Shown here: positions 24,837 through 33,552 of the stretch, in pieces
Layout of the letters: each line of letters begins with the position of its first letter
Numbering within the stretch: position 1 is the stretch's first letter
Translations under genes and position numbers: made by a program
Notes under the pieces: model-generated
What the model saw: the letters and a program-made list of their open reading frames with translations, nothing else
The model's database searches: none
Told to the model about the DNA's origin: nothing
Source of the DNA: Thermoanaerobacter sp049701115
GTDB taxonomy: Bacteria > Bacillota > Thermoanaerobacteria > Thermoanaerobacterales > Thermoanaerobacteraceae
Length of the DNA: 63,127 nt
Assembly (NCBI RefSeq): GCF_049701115.1
Contig: NZ_JBNATX010000007.1
Location: 1-63,127, forward strand
Direction of reading: 5' to 3'

Positions 24837-24849
24837 AGATAACCCCCCG

Positions 24850-25665
24850 TCAATCTATGATTTCTGGATTTAAAAGCGCAAATTCCATATCATTGGAGGA
24901 GATGCCTAAGATCACGTCTTTGACTTCTTTACCGTTAATCATAACTCTATCAGGTCTTATTCCTATCATCAATCCCTTTGAACCTATACCAGAAAACGGT
25001 ATTATTACTAATCTGGAATACCATCTATCATCTTGAGCCATCCAATTCATTTCTCTTATAAACTCCATATCGCCTTTTTTTAAAATTTTTATAAGCTCCC
25101 CGGGCAAAAACTTTTCTAACAAAACATAAGGCACAACTATTACTGGAAAATTAAAGAAGGGATCCGTAAGCCTGTTCCCGGTATCCAAAAAACCTGGAAC
25201 TTCTGCTTTCTCTCCAAACATCTCTATTAAAATTTCGTACCTTCCTTTATCTTCTTTCGTCTTCTTTACTGCATAATCCCAGCTGATAAAAAGGAGAATG
25301 ACTGTAACCCCAATTCCTGCTATAAAAGCACTCGTCTTCCACTTGACAATGTATAAAAATGCCAAAATTGCTCCCCCTATGGTGAAGGATACTAGATAAA
25401 AAACCGCCAATATTCTAAAAAATTCTTTTAATGTTTCAGGATTAAATGCCATATATATTATTAAGAGAGATAATAAAATCTTGGCTAAAAACTCTTTAAA
25501 AAAGTTATAAGGAGCTAAAAAGAAAATCAGAACATATATTGTACCTATTAAGGCACCCAAAAATAATTTAAGGGGAGATGAATATTTTTTAGAAAATCTC
25601 TGTGTAAGAAAAAGAATTATATAATTGATAAACAGATTTTCTAAAAAGAGAACATCAAGATACAT
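24850..25665 (-). CDS. spoIIGA: Sigma-E processing aspartic protease SpoIIGA
   Basis: About 271 residues: five hydrophobic membrane segments in the first half, then a retropepsin-like domain with FLDTGNRLTDPFF. The aspartate of the DTG motif is the catalytic residue; the enzyme works as a dimer. It is activated from the forespore and removes the pro-sequence of sigma-E. The start is the ATG of MYLDVLFLENLF with GGGAGGAA upstream; the longer open frame upstream to 25833 has no ribosome-binding site. Confidence 0.94.
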   Translation of the reverse strand: MYLDVLFLENLFINYIILFLTQRFSKKYSSPLKLFLGALIGTIYVLIFFLAPYNFFKEFLAKILLSLLIIYMAFNPETLKEFFRILAVFYLVSFTIGGAILAFLYIVKWKTSAFIAGIGVTVILLFISWDYAVKKTKEDKGRYEILIEMFGEKAEVPGFLDTGNRLTDPFFNFPVIVVPYVLLEKFLPGELIKILKKGDMEFIREMNWMAQDDRWYSRLVIIPFSGIGSKGLMIGIRPDRVMINGKEVKDVILGISSNDMEFALLNPEIID

Positions 25666-25811
25666 TAAGAGTTCCTCCCGGGGGACATTCTTGGCCCTTA
25701 TACAATCTATATTCACTTTTTTTAGTTTTATTACTAAATTATATATTACAATGCATTCAAAATTTGTAATATACTGTAACAAAAAATGAAAAAGTTTTTG
25801 TAGAAATTTTG

Positions 25812-25842
25812 CAAAAAAAATCTGCAAAGTCACCTTTGCAGA
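25812..25842 (-). terminator. Terminator of ftsZ
   Basis: On the minus strand TCTGCAAAG and CTTTGCAGA form a 9-bp stem with a 4-nt loop, then TTTTTTTT. It starts directly after the ftsZ stop codon and ends the division cluster. Confidence 0.9.
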
Positions 25843-26913
25843 TTATCGCTTGCCACGCCTTAAAAACGTAGGAATATCTAAATTATCCTCAAGAATATCT
25901 TCAAATTTTACATCTATCCCTTTGGCCTCTTTCTTTTTTGTTTCTTCTTTCATTTTATTGTTTCTCTCGAAACCGGTCGCAATTACTGTAATTCGAATTT
26001 GATCCTCCAATGCTTCATCTATCACAGCACCAAATATTATGTTGGCATCAGGATCCGCCGCCTCATAAATGAAATTCGCTGCTTCGTTTACCTCAAAGAT
26101 CGTCAAATTAGGACCTCCAGCAATATTGAGTAAAATCCCTTTAGAACCTTCAATAGAGGTTTCTAGCAAAGGACTATGTATAGCCTGCTTAGCTGCTTCT
26201 GTAGCTTTATTTTCTCCAGAAGCCATTCCTATCCCCATATGAGCAAGCCCCGTGTTAACCATTATGGTCTTAACATCAGCAAAATCGACGTTTACAAGGC
26301 CAGGAACAGCTATTAGATCAGAAATACCCTGAACTCCCTGCCTTAAAACATCGTCTGCCAGTTTAAAAGCATCTATCATGGAAGTTTTCTTCTCTACCAC
26401 TTGCAGCAACCTGTCATTAGGAATGGTAATTAGCGCATCAACGTATTTTTTAAGGTCCTCTATCCCCATCTCTGCTTGTGCCATTCTCTTCCTTCCTTCG
26501 AAAGTAAAAGGTTTAGTGACAACTCCCACTGTTAGAATTCCCAGCTCTTTTGCAATCTCTGCTACAACTGGAGCAGCACCCGTGCCTGTACCACCGCCCA
26601 TACCGGCTGTTATAAATATCATATCGGCTCCCTTTATTACCCTTTCAATCTCTTCTCTTGACTCTTCAGCAGCTTTTTTGCCAATCTCTGGATTCGCACC
26701 TGCCCCTAAGCCTTTTGTCAGTTTTTCTCCTATTTGTATCTTAGTCTCAGCTTTTGAAAGATAAAGGGCCTGCTTGTCTGTATTAATAGCTATGAATTCT
26801 ACACCTTTAACCCCCGCTTCAATCATGCGGTTTACGGCATTTCCTCCTCCACCGCCAACCCCTATAACTTTAATAGCTGCAAATTGTTGTACATCAGTCT
26901 CCAATCCAATCAC
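25843..26913 (-). CDS. ftsZ: Cell division GTPase FtsZ
   Basis: About 356 residues. The GTP-binding region has GVGGGGGNAVNRM and the tubulin signature GGGTGTGAAP, and the T7 loop NVDFADVKTIM is present. The C-terminal peptide DIPTFLRRGKR binds FtsA and other tethers. It polymerises into the division ring. The GTG at 26913 with AGGAGGG upstream is the best start; the protein would begin MIGLETDVQQ. ftsA ends 14 bp before. Confidence 0.97.
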   Translation of the reverse strand: MIGLETDVQQFAAIKVIGVGGGGGNAVNRMIEAGVKGVEFIAINTDKQALYLSKAETKIQIGEKLTKGLGAGANPEIGKKAAEESREEIERVIKGADMIFITAGMGGGTGTGAAPVVAEIAKELGILTVGVVTKPFTFEGRKRMAQAEMGIEDLKKYVDALITIPNDRLLQVVEKKTSMIDAFKLADDVLRQGVQGISDLIAVPGLVNVDFADVKTIMVNTGLAHMGIGMASGENKATEAAKQAIHSPLLETSIEGSKGILLNIAGGPNLTIFEVNEAANFIYEAADPDANIIFGAVIDEALEDQIRITVIATGFERNNKMKEETKKKEAKGIDVKFEDILEDNLDIPTFLRRGKR

Positions 26914-26927
26914 ATAAAACCCTCCTC

Positions 26928-28154
26928 TTATGCCCAAAAGTCACTAAAAATTTCTTTCAGCTTGTCTAAAAAGCGATAATTTTTCTTTTCCTTTTTATCA
27001 GCAGGTCCAGCTTGATACATGAATCTCTTATTGTTATATACATATTTTACCACTCCAACCCCTGCTGAGTAAATAGGGGTAGCTACTCCAATATTTTGAG
27101 GTGAACCAATCCTCACATTCCTGTCAAAAATTTTTTGAGCAAGCTCCACACTTCCCTTAAGAAAGGAAATACCGCCTCCTGTAATTACCACATTTGTCAC
27201 AATATCCTCCAAAACTCCAGCCTCTTCTAATCTCTCATACACAAGGGTCAAAATTTCCGACACCCTCGCTTCTATAATATCAGCGATTTCGTTTATATCA
27301 GTCGTAGCTTTTGCTTTACCTGCAAGGCTGGCAATTTTTATGGGCTCTAATCGGTCTGGATCGACTTTTTCTATAGTACCATATTTCTTCTTTATATTTT
27401 CGGCTTCTTCAAAAGAAATCTTTAATCCCACAGAAAGGTCATTGGTTATGTGCCAACCCCCAACCGCTATCATAGAAGAATAGATGAGTCCTCCATTTTT
27501 AAACACAGATATGTCTGTTACTCCTGCACCAATATCTATAAGAGCAACTCCCAGTTCTTTTTCATCCTTTAGAAGAACTGCTTCTGATGTAGCAAGAGGT
27601 CCCACAATTATTCCATCTATATCCAACCCGGCTTTTCTCACACATTTTTCCATGTTCTGTATTGCGGTTACACTTCCTGTTACTACTGCTGCATCCACTT
27701 CAAGCCTTATTCCTGACATTCCCACTGGATCTTTGATTTCACCATAACCATCTACTAAATACTCCAGAGGAATCACATCTATAATTTGCTTATCTGATGG
27801 AAGGGCAATTATCTTAGCAGCCTGAAGTACCCTTTCCACATCCTGCTTTGTTATCTCTCTATCCTCTCTTGAAACTGCCACTACCCCATTATTACGATAT
27901 ATAGTAGTCAGTCCTCCATATATTTTTAGATATGCAGAGGAAACCTTTTTATTGGCCATTCTCTCGGCCTGTTCTACAGATTTTTGTATAGAATAGGCCG
28001 TTTCGTCTATATCAACTATAATTCCCTTTTTCACTCCAGTAGAGGGATAATAACCTATCCCTACTATGTGTAATTCTCCAGTCTTATCCCCTTCCCCAAT
28101 GATCGTACATACTTTTGAAGTTCCAATATCCAAACCAACTATTAAATCTCCCAT
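26928..28154 (-). CDS. ftsA: Cell division protein FtsA
   Basis: 408 residues of the actin-like ATPase fold: LIVGLDIGTSKV at the N-terminus, the 1C SHS2 domain near 85-165, GVALIDIGAGVTDISVF (about 204-220) and VVITGGGISFLKGS (about 325-338). The C-terminal FLDKLKEIFSDFWA is an amphipathic helix for membrane binding. It anchors FtsZ filaments. AAGGAGGATTTCAA precedes the ATG. Confidence 0.97.
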   Translation of the reverse strand: MGDLIVGLDIGTSKVCTIIGEGDKTGELHIVGIGYYPSTGVKKGIIVDIDETAYSIQKSVEQAERMANKKVSSAYLKIYGGLTTIYRNNGVVAVSREDREITKQDVERVLQAAKIIALPSDKQIIDVIPLEYLVDGYGEIKDPVGMSGIRLEVDAAVVTGSVTAIQNMEKCVRKAGLDIDGIIVGPLATSEAVLLKDEKELGVALIDIGAGVTDISVFKNGGLIYSSMIAVGGWHITNDLSVGLKISFEEAENIKKKYGTIEKVDPDRLEPIKIASLAGKAKATTDINEIADIIEARVSEILTLVYERLEEAGVLEDIVTNVVITGGGISFLKGSVELAQKIFDRNVRIGSPQNIGVATPIYSAGVGVVKYVYNNKRFMYQAGPADKKEKKNYRFLDKLKEIFSDFWA

Positions 28155-28177
28155 TTGAAATCCTCCTTAAAAACCCT

Positions 28178-28522
28178 CTACCTTCGCCGCATCCTGTCTA
28201 TCAAATATCTTCTTATGTAAGCAAAATTTGAGAAAAGCCTGCTCCCAAACACAAAAACCGCCGCTAAGTAAATAGGAACTCCTAGCACATCTCCAATATA
28301 AGCCAGTCCTCCTGCCAGGATTATATTACCAAAAAAACCTGTCATAAAGATAAGATTATCGAATTTTTCTTCAAAACTCGCCCTAATACCGCCAAAAACC
28401 GAATCTAAAGCAGCTAAAATCGCTACAGAAAGATAAGGCGCATAGCTAAAAGGTATATTAAAAGGAAGGACAAATCCAATTATGAGTCCAATTAATAAAC
28501 TTACAGCTATTACGTAAGCCAT
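28178..28522 (-). CDS. sbp: Small basic membrane protein (DUF1290 family)
   Basis: 114 residues with three to four membrane segments and a strongly basic end (RRYLIDRMRRR). The motif LDSVFGGIRASFEEKFDN is typical of the small basic protein found between ftsQ and ftsA in Gram-positives. Function unknown, associated with division by location. It overlaps the DUF881 gene by one base. Confidence 0.88.
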   Translation of the reverse strand: MAYVIAVSLLIGLIIGFVLPFNIPFSYAPYLSVAILAALDSVFGGIRASFEEKFDNLIFMTGFFGNIILAGGLAYIGDVLGVPIYLAAVFVFGSRLFSNFAYIRRYLIDRMRRR

Positions 28523-29250
28523 TATTTCTTCTCTCCCTCAACCAGTGGTTTTGCATACCTGAATTTTAACACTCCATCATATTTTTTTATCAGTATCTTA
28601 TCCGATTTTTTTATGTTAACTTCTATGCCCCAAGTAGCGAGACTGTCTACAACCCCGCCTTTCAACTTCAAAGCTGCTTCCAGTGTGTCAGGGTCTCCTA
28701 TAGCCTTTATAACATAAGGAGCAGCAAATCTTACAGAATTTACTACTACAGTAGGTCCAACACATCTGATTTCAGAGGTAGAAATAAGCCTTTGGTCGTT
28801 TAGAGAAATAGCTTCTGCTCCTGCAGCTCTCAATTCATTTACAATCCTCAATAAATCCTCATCATGAACTAAAAACAGATTAGGGTCCTGACCCGGTTGA
28901 ACAGTTTGCTTGCTGTCATTCACCGTCACAATTACTCCCGGTCCCTCAAGATCTGTGAGTCCTGCCAAAGTCTTATATTTCTCAACATCATTCTTTAGCG
29001 CCTGAGTAATAACACTTGTTTTAGAAGCCGCATCTTCATAAGCGTTTATCTTATTTTCCAACTCGTTTATTTGCTTTATTAGGGCATCTTTTTCAGACTG
29101 GAGCTGTTTTAACTGCGTGGCAAGCTCTTCAGCCCTCTGAGCAGTTATCACTCCACCTTTTTTGACGATTTTAAATTGAGTAGAAAGCATCATCCCAAGG
29201 ACAAGCGAAACCAAAGCAATCGAAAGATATATGCTAAAGCCCTTTCTCAT
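28522..29250 (-). CDS. DUF881 family protein (YlxW/YlxX type)
   Basis: About 242 residues. A single N-terminal membrane anchor (SIYLSIALVSLVLGMML) is followed by a coiled-coil (about 40-85) and a globular DUF881 domain with GPGVIVTVNDSKQTV and AISLNDQRLISTSEIRCVG. It is an extracytoplasmic protein of unknown role conserved in the division cluster. The ATG at 29250 with GGATGGGGGT is preferred over 29262. Confidence 0.87.
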   Translation of the reverse strand: MRKGFSIYLSIALVSLVLGMMLSTQFKIVKKGGVITAQRAEELATQLKQLQSEKDALIKQINELENKINAYEDAASKTSVITQALKNDVEKYKTLAGLTDLEGPGVIVTVNDSKQTVQPGQDPNLFLVHDEDLLRIVNELRAAGAEAISLNDQRLISTSEIRCVGPTVVVNSVRFAAPYVIKAIGDPDTLEAALKLKGGVVDSLATWGIEVNIKKSDKILIKKYDGVLKFRYAKPLVEGEKK

Positions 29251-29265
29251 ATTTACCCCCATCCT

Positions 29266-29964
29266 CTATTGCACAAATATAGCACTTCCATCGCCGATTA
29301 TTTCAATCTTCCCATTTCTATAACCTCTTTGAACTAGGTCCTTTAATATTAATTCGGCAAACTTAAAGGAATAATTAACATCCAAAGGATTTTTGAGTAA
29401 AATATTTATCCCCTGCTTTGTAGTAATCTCTACTTCATTTTGAGATATATATCTTATAGTATGAAAATTTTTCTTGTCATCTATTACTCCTAACAATTTA
29501 CAGACAAGTGTATCGTTAAAGTTATCTCCTAATTTACGCCCCACCTCAAACTTTTCTACTTTTAATCCCTCGATGATCAAAAGGTCTGGAGAAAATCTAC
29601 CTTTTTCTAGCACTACTCCTTCTCTGTCTATTTTTAAATATTCTTCTTTATATTTAATTTGAGCCATAGGTTGTCTTTCTTCTATAAAAATCTCCACACC
29701 ATTCGGATATTTTACTTTTACTCGGCAGTTTCTCACATAAGGATTTTTTAAAAGAGCATCTTCCACTTGTTTTGTATTCACTTTGAATATGTTAATCCCT
29801 GTCCTAAGCCCCGACATGTCCTTAACATCATTATATGACAAAATTTGATTCCCTACAACTTTTATAGACTTTATTTTAAAATAATCTGTATGGAAAACCA
29901 AGCCGTAGCTAAAAATCAACAACATTAAAAGAAGAAAAAGCAATTTAAAAGTTCTTTTGTTCAT
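29266..29964 (-). CDS. ftsQ: Cell division protein FtsQ/DivIB
   Basis: About 232 residues: one membrane segment, a POTRA domain (IKSVKVVGNQILSYNDVKDMSGLRTG-like, about residues 26-95) and a beta domain. It is bitopic, and acts with DivIC and FtsL in the division complex. The ATG at 29964 with AGGTGAG is preferred over 29985. It follows murA after a perfect hairpin. Confidence 0.92.
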   Translation of the reverse strand: MNKRTFKLLFLLLMLLIFSYGLVFHTDYFKIKSIKVVGNQILSYNDVKDMSGLRTGINIFKVNTKQVEDALLKNPYVRNCRVKVKYPNGVEIFIEERQPMAQIKYKEEYLKIDREGVVLEKGRFSPDLLIIEGLKVEKFEVGRKLGDNFNDTLVCKLLGVIDDKKNFHTIRYISQNEVEITTKQGINILLKNPLDVNYSFKFAELILKDLVQRGYRNGKIEIIGDGSAIFVQ

Positions 29965-29992
29965 AAGGCTCACCTGCTTGTACACTTATTGT

Positions 29993-30027
29993 ATTATGTA
30001 AAACAGCGAAGCGCTGTTTTACATAAT
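29993..30027 (-). terminator. Perfect 16-bp hairpin at the murA stop codon
   Basis: ATTATGTAAAACAGCG and CGCTGTTTTACATAAT form an uninterrupted 16-bp stem around a 3-nt loop. The first arm contains the last codon and the TAA of murA. No T-tract follows on the minus strand (next bases ACAATAAG), so it may not terminate; it could protect mRNA ends or reduce expression of ftsQ relative to murA. Confidence 0.55.
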
Positions 30028-31272
30028 CCTCACAATATCAGCCCCTAATCCCCTTAAAGCTTTTTCTATATTTTCGTACCCTCTATCTATGTGCTCAGCT
30101 CCTTCGACCACCGTGGTACCTTCGGCTCCAAGTCCTGCTATTATAAGAGCTGCTCCTCCTCTTAAATCTTTTGCTACCACTTTAGCACCCATTAACTTTT
30201 CAACCCCCTTTACCACGGCTACTCTTCCTTCTACTTTTATATCTGCCCCCATCCTCACAAGTTCTTCTGTATATTTGAATCTATTATCAAAAATGGTCTC
30301 TGTTACAATTGACGTCCCCTCCGCGATGGACAAAGCAGAAACTATCTGGGGCTGCAAATCTGTAGGGAACCCTGGATAAGGCTGAGTCACTATCATATCT
30401 ACGGCTTTAGGCCTTTTATCGCAGTTTATTTTTACATAATCATTGCCCGTCTTTAATATGCACCCCATCTCCTTAAGTTTGGAAATCAAAGGTTCTAAAT
30501 GGTCCTTTAATGCCCTTACAACAGTGATTTCACCTCTTGTCATAGCAGCAGCGCAAAGATATGTGCCTGCCACTATCCTGTCAGGAATGATGGAATATTC
30601 TACGTCGTTTAACTTCTTTACACCCTCTATAACAATGGTATTCGTACCAGCACCTTTAATCTTTGCTCCCATAGCATTAAGGAAATTCTGCAAATCTTCT
30701 ATTTCAGGCTCTTTTGCTGCATTCCTTATGATAGTAATTCCTTCGGCTAAAACAGAGGCCATCATCAAGTTCTCTGTAGCGCCTACACTTGGAAGATCTA
30801 GATGAATTTCGCTTCCTTTAATTTTCTTTCCTTCACACTTTATATAACCGTAAGATTCATCGATTTTAACTCCTAATCTTTTTAATCCCTTAAGGTGAAG
30901 GTCAATAGGTCTATGCCCTATATCACATCCTCCTGGGAAACTTATGAAAGCCCTTTTGTTTCGCGCAATCAAAGCTCCTAAGAGAAAAATGGAAGACCTC
31001 ATTGTGCGCATTAAATGATCAGGAATTTCACTATCTTTCACATCTTTCGCATCTACCACTATATCTTTCCCTTTAAAACTGACCTTGCACCCTATGTGTT
31101 CCAAAATTTCAATCATCGCTTCGACATCTTTTAACCTTGGCACATTGTGTATGACAGATATACCTTCATTTAAAATAGTAGCAGCAAGAATCGGCAAAAT
31201 AGAATTCTTGGCCCCATGCACTTCTACTTCGCCATAAAGCCTCTTCCCTCCATTTATCTTGAATTTCCCCAT
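30019..31272 (-). CDS. murA: UDP-N-acetylglucosamine 1-carboxyvinyltransferase
   Basis: 417 residues, full length. It transfers enolpyruvate from PEP to UDP-GlcNAc, the first committed step of peptidoglycan synthesis. Lys22 lies in GAKNSILPILAA, and the fosfomycin-target cysteine in FPGGCDIGHRPIDLH. GGGGGGATAAG precedes the ATG. Confidence 0.97.
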   Translation of the reverse strand: MGKFKINGGKRLYGEVEVHGAKNSILPILAATILNEGISVIHNVPRLKDVEAMIEILEHIGCKVSFKGKDIVVDAKDVKDSEIPDHLMRTMRSSIFLLGALIARNKRAFISFPGGCDIGHRPIDLHLKGLKRLGVKIDESYGYIKCEGKKIKGSEIHLDLPSVGATENLMMASVLAEGITIIRNAAKEPEIEDLQNFLNAMGAKIKGAGTNTIVIEGVKKLNDVEYSIIPDRIVAGTYLCAAAMTRGEITVVRALKDHLEPLISKLKEMGCILKTGNDYVKINCDKRPKAVDMIVTQPYPGFPTDLQPQIVSALSIAEGTSIVTETIFDNRFKYTEELVRMGADIKVEGRVAVVKGVEKLMGAKVVAKDLRGGAALIIAGLGAEGTTVVEGAEHIDRGYENIEKALRGLGADIVRIM

Positions 31273-31344
31273 CTTATCCCCCCTAAAAAATTCCGCTTAC
31301 ATCCTTATACTATGCATGGATAAGATGGGGTGTTACATACATTA

Positions 31345-32436
31345 TTAAGTTAGGGATTTAACCAATTGATAGATTTGACGAGCTGCTTCAATTCTACCCA
31401 GCCTTTTAGATCTTTTTGACATCTCCTCAAGCAGAGCAGGGTCTTTTAATAGTTGTTCAATTCTTCTGGAGAGTTCTTGTACATTAAGGTCTTTTTCTAA
31501 AATTACCTGAGCTGCTCCTTCTTTTTCTAAAAGGCGTGCATTGTACTCTTGATGGTTATTGGCCACATAGGGCGATGGAACTAAAATAGCCGGAACCCCT
31601 ATCGCAGTTATTTCCGAAAGAGTTATAGCTCCAGCTCTACAGACCAATAAATCCGCTGCAGCATATACAAAGTGCATTTCATGACTATAAGGAATAATCT
31701 TGGTAGAATCATCTAAAACTATCCCTTCTTTTTCAATTTTTTTCATCACTTTTTCATAATTAGCAGAACCAGTTATTATAAGAACTTGAAAATCTCTTTT
31801 ATTTCTTAACAATTCTACCATCGTGGAATTGATTTTTTCTGCACCCCTACTGCCTCCCACAGAAACCACCAAAGGCTTAAACATAGAAAATCCCAGTATT
31901 TTTCTTGCCTCTTCTCTATTAACTCCCAAGATCTCCTCTCTTATAGGATTTCCTGTAACTATTACCTTCTTCGCCCTTTTAAAGTATTTAACAGAATCTT
32001 CAAAACTTACAGCTACAACATCAACAAAAGGAGATAATATTTTGTTAGTAAGCCCTGGAAAGACATTTTGTTCATGAATCAACGTGGGAATTCTTTTAAG
32101 TATTGCCGCCATTAAAACAGGCCCACATACATAACCTCCCGTACCTATTACAACATGGGGCTTAAATTCCCTCAAGATCTTCATAGCCTGGTTAAAACCA
32201 GAAAAAGCTTTGTACACCGTCTTTAAAGTATCAAACGATAGTTTTCTTCTAAAACCCTGCACTTCTATGGTTACAAGCCTAAATCCTTCTCTTGGAACCA
32301 GATCTACTTCTAGACCTTTTTTAGTGCCAACAAACAGTATTTCTGCATCCTTTTCATTTTTAAGAATCTCCTTCGCTATGGCAACAGCCGGGTAGATATG
32401 CCCTCCTGTGCCCCCTCCTGCAATCAGATATCTCAA
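31345..32436 (-). CDS. murG: Lipid II synthase MurG
   Basis: 363-residue GT28 glycosyltransferase. It transfers GlcNAc to lipid I at the inner face of the membrane. The N-terminal GGGTGGHIYPAVAIA and second-domain VVSVGGSRGAEKIN and CRAGAITLSEITAIGVPAILVP are family signatures. The start is TTG with GGAGCTGATATGG upstream; no ATG in frame fits better. Confidence 0.96.
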   Translation of the reverse strand: MRYLIAGGGTGGHIYPAVAIAKEILKNEKDAEILFVGTKKGLEVDLVPREGFRLVTIEVQGFRRKLSFDTLKTVYKAFSGFNQAMKILREFKPHVVIGTGGYVCGPVLMAAILKRIPTLIHEQNVFPGLTNKILSPFVDVVAVSFEDSVKYFKRAKKVIVTGNPIREEILGVNREEARKILGFSMFKPLVVSVGGSRGAEKINSTMVELLRNKRDFQVLIITGSANYEKVMKKIEKEGIVLDDSTKIIPYSHEMHFVYAAADLLVCRAGAITLSEITAIGVPAILVPSPYVANNHQEYNARLLEKEGAAQVILEKDLNVQELSRRIEQLLKDPALLEEMSKRSKRLGRIEAARQIYQLVKSLT

Positions 32437-32441
32437 CCATA

Positions 32442-33548
32442 TCAGCTCCTATCTAAATTTGCATATCTAGATATATTCAAAAGTATACCAACTCCAGCCA
32501 TCATTATTAAAGTGGAAGTTCCTCCATAGCTAATAAAAGGCAACGATACTCCTGTCGGAGGCATTGATGAAGTCACAACCGCTACATTGATAAAAGCTTG
32601 AATTCCAATAAGACTTGTAATGCCTGTAGCCAGAAGGCAACCAAATAGATCAGGAGCCTTTGCTGCTACTCTTAGTCCTCTCAAGATTAAATACAAAAAC
32701 ATAAATAAAATTGTCACCGTGCCTACCAATCCAAGTTCTTCTCCAATTATGGAAAATATAAAGTCGTTATGAGGCATTGGAAGATACATAAGCTTTTGCC
32801 GGCTATTTCCAAGCCCTACACCAAAAAGGCCACCAGAACCCAAGGCATACAAAGACTGCACTATTTGGTAGCCAGACCTTTGAATATCCTGCCATGGATT
32901 AAGGAAGGTCATAACCCTCTCTCTCACATATTTAAAAGAAGAAATCACAAAAACTGCCCCAAAAAGCCCTGTACTAAACAAAATTCCCATATGAGAAGTT
33001 TTCGCTCCTGCAACAAAAAGCATCACAACAGCTACAATAAATATTATTCCTGCAGTACTAAAATTCGGTTGAAGCATTATAAGACCAAAAAATACCCCTG
33101 CCAGCCCCAAAACAGGAATTATTCCCTTTCTAAAGCTTGCCGCATATTCGGGATGTTTATCAAAGTATTTTGCCAAATATATTATTAAAGCGTATTTGGC
33201 AAGTTCAGAAGGCTGAAAAGAGAAATTACCTACTCCTATCCATCTCGTAGCGTTATACCTTTCAACCCCAATACCTGGAATCAGGACAAGAACTAATAAC
33301 GCTATTGAAATTACAAGAATAGCTCCTGCCCATCTCCTAAACAACGAATAATCCATATTCATTGCAAATACCATGGCAAAGAAACCTAATATTGCCCACA
33401 TGAGCTGCCTTTTTAGAAAATAGTACGGGTCGTTGTACATGTATTCAGCAGTGGCAGCGCTCGCACTAAAGACCATCACAACTCCTACTGCCACTAAAAT
33501 CATGACCACAAGCAAAATTCCATAATCCACAGGGGGCTTTTTTTTCAT
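32442..33548 (-). CDS. ftsW: SEDS peptidoglycan polymerase FtsW/SpoVE
   Basis: 368 residues with about ten membrane segments. SEDS family motifs include NFSFQPSELAKYALIIYLAK, and the conserved aspartate lies in the loop PMPHNDFIFSIIGEELG. The ending PFISYGGTSTLIMMAGVGILLNISR is typical. It polymerises lipid II in partnership with a class B PBP, probably the SpoVD-like protein of this cluster. Whether it serves vegetative division, sporulation or both cannot be told from the sequence. Confidence 0.94.
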   Translation of the reverse strand: MKKKPPVDYGILLVVMILVAVGVVMVFSASAATAEYMYNDPYYFLKRQLMWAILGFFAMVFAMNMDYSLFRRWAGAILVISIALLVLVLIPGIGVERYNATRWIGVGNFSFQPSELAKYALIIYLAKYFDKHPEYAASFRKGIIPVLGLAGVFFGLIMLQPNFSTAGIIFIVAVVMLFVAGAKTSHMGILFSTGLFGAVFVISSFKYVRERVMTFLNPWQDIQRSGYQIVQSLYALGSGGLFGVGLGNSRQKLMYLPMPHNDFIFSIIGEELGLVGTVTILFMFLYLILRGLRVAAKAPDLFGCLLATGITSLIGIQAFINVAVVTSSMPPTGVSLPFISYGGTSTLIMMAGVGILLNISRYANLDRS

Positions 33549-33552
33549 TCCT

